NCBI GenBank assembly: GCA_902494585.1
Contig: CABUUD010000108.1
Span: 1-5,982, forward strand
Length of the DNA: 5,982 nucleotides
Source of the DNA: an uncultured Collinsella sp.
GTDB lineage: Bacteria; Actinomycetota; Coriobacteriia; Coriobacteriales; Coriobacteriaceae
Reading direction: 5' to 3'
The notes beneath the pieces were generated by a model, which saw nothing but the letters and a program-made list of their open reading frames with translations, had not been told where the DNA came from and searched no databases. Positions 5,568 through 5,982 of the stretch are shown here, piece after piece. Numbering within the stretch: the first letter of the stretch is position 1; the number at the start of each line of letters is the position of its first letter. Position numbers and translations under genes: made by a program.

Positions 5568-5909
5568 ATGAACGTGCAAATCTTCGGCACCAAAAAGTCC
5601 TTCGATACCAAGAAGGCGCAGCGTTATTTTAAGGAGCGCCGCATTAAGGTGCAGTTTATTGACCTTAAGGAAAAGGAGATGAGCAAGGGCGAGCTCACGA
5701 GCGTGATGCAGGCGGTCGGCGGCATCGACAAGCTGCTCAATCCCAAGGCCAAGGACGAGGAGACACTCGCGCTCATCCAGCACCTCACCCCCAGCCAGCG
5801 CTTCGACAAGCTGCTCGAGAACCAGCAGGTTCTAGCCGAGCCCATCGTGCGCAACGGCAAAAAGGCCACCGTCGGTTATTGCCCCGATGTATGGGGAGCC
5901 TGGGAGTAG
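5568..5909 (+). CDS. ArsC/Spx-family protein lacking the N-terminal catalytic cysteine
   Basis: 113-residue thioredoxin-fold protein of the ArsC/Spx/YffB family (PF03960 type). It starts MNVQIFGTKKSFDTKKA and ends with LLENQQVLAEPIVRNG (82-97), where Pro92 is the cis-Pro region of the fold, then VGYCPDVW. The first 17 residues align with the family motif in which a Cys follows the first strand (KKC-x-DT); here that position is Ser11. The only cysteine is Cys105 near the C-terminus. Classical arsenate reductase or disulfide chemistry is therefore unlikely, and 'arsenate reductase' would be a misleading name. It may be a binding or regulatory member, as Spx proteins are RNA-polymerase partners, but no function can be assigned. 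The reading frame stays open upstream inside the flavoprotein gene. The ATG at 5568 is chosen because family homology begins there and it lies 16 nt after the previous stop, behind a weak GGCGGA site. Translational linkage to the flavoprotein is likely. Confidence 0.85.
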   Translation: MNVQIFGTKKSFDTKKAQRYFKERRIKVQFIDLKEKEMSKGELTSVMQAVGGIDKLLNPKAKDEETLALIQHLTPSQRFDKLLENQQVLAEPIVRNGKKATVGYCPDVWGAWE

Positions 5910-5982
5910 CCTGTGTTATTTGCCAGCGCGTGGGTATAAGAGCAGGCGTTTGGCATAAGATTCAACTGTAAGCCATGTCTAA
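5910..5982. other. Non-coding tail with a weak imperfect dyad
   Basis: After the ArsC-like stop there are 73 bases with no supported gene. TTATTTGCCA (5916-5925) and TGGCATAA (5951-5958) can pair imperfectly: TGCCA/TGGCA is exact, then there is a mismatch and more A-T pairs. No T-run follows, so a terminator is only a weak possibility. TATAAG at 5935-5940 resembles a -10 box but has no -35. An ATG at 5975 lacks a ribosome site and is too close to the edge to judge. Confidence 0.3.

Noticed and set aside
4940..5611. A 223-codon open frame on the minus strand over the flavoprotein gene
   Set aside because: The plus-strand frame carries clear FMN-loop and cysteine motifs; the antisense product is a low-complexity Gly/Ala/Val-rich translation with no family features.

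Overview
The window looks like chromosomal DNA from a gut-type actinobacterium of the class Coriobacteriia (Collinsella or a close relative). This rests on the fairly GC-rich coding style, the mix of GGDEF/EAL signalling genes with anaerobe-type flavoprotein and ArsC-like genes, and the overall feel of the proteins. It is an inference without a database search. No mobile element, CRISPR array, tRNA or rRNA is visible.

Layout: (1) 1-156, minus strand: the first 52 codons of a patatin-like phospholipase, cut by the window edge. (2) 157-478: a divergent intergenic region with promoter-like sequences on both strands, a dyad at the predicted transcription start of the plus-strand gene, and a leader of about 169 nt. 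(3) 479-3196: a 905-residue cytosolic cyclic-dinucleotide protein arranged GGDEF - PAS - degenerate GGDEF - degenerate GGDEF - EAL. (4) 3197-3323: a spacer with a perfect 13-bp inverted repeat and a very strong ribosome binding site. (5) 3324-4853: a 509-residue paralogue with only GGDEF - PAS - degenerate GGDEF. (6) 4854-4927: a short regulatory spacer with a -10-like box and a dyad that overlaps the next ribosome binding site. (7) 4928-5551: a flavodoxin-fold oxidoreductase with a four-cysteine iron-sulfur-type motif. (8) 5568-5909: an ArsC/Spx-family small protein with serine where the redox cysteine is expected, probably in one operon with the flavoprotein. (9) 5910-5982: a non-coding tail.

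The two large genes form the core of the window. They are tandem paralogues: the smaller looks like a dedicated dinucleotide cyclase, and the larger carries the same sensory/cyclase front end plus a GGDEF-EAL module with a complete phosphodiesterase active site. Together they suggest a local make/break pair reading a similar PAS signal. Both apparently active GGDEF domains have Asn at the position where PleD-type enzymes use Asp to recognise guanine, and both lack the RxxD inhibitory site. Their product and feedback control therefore deserve a direct test. The last two genes look like an independent redox-related pair.
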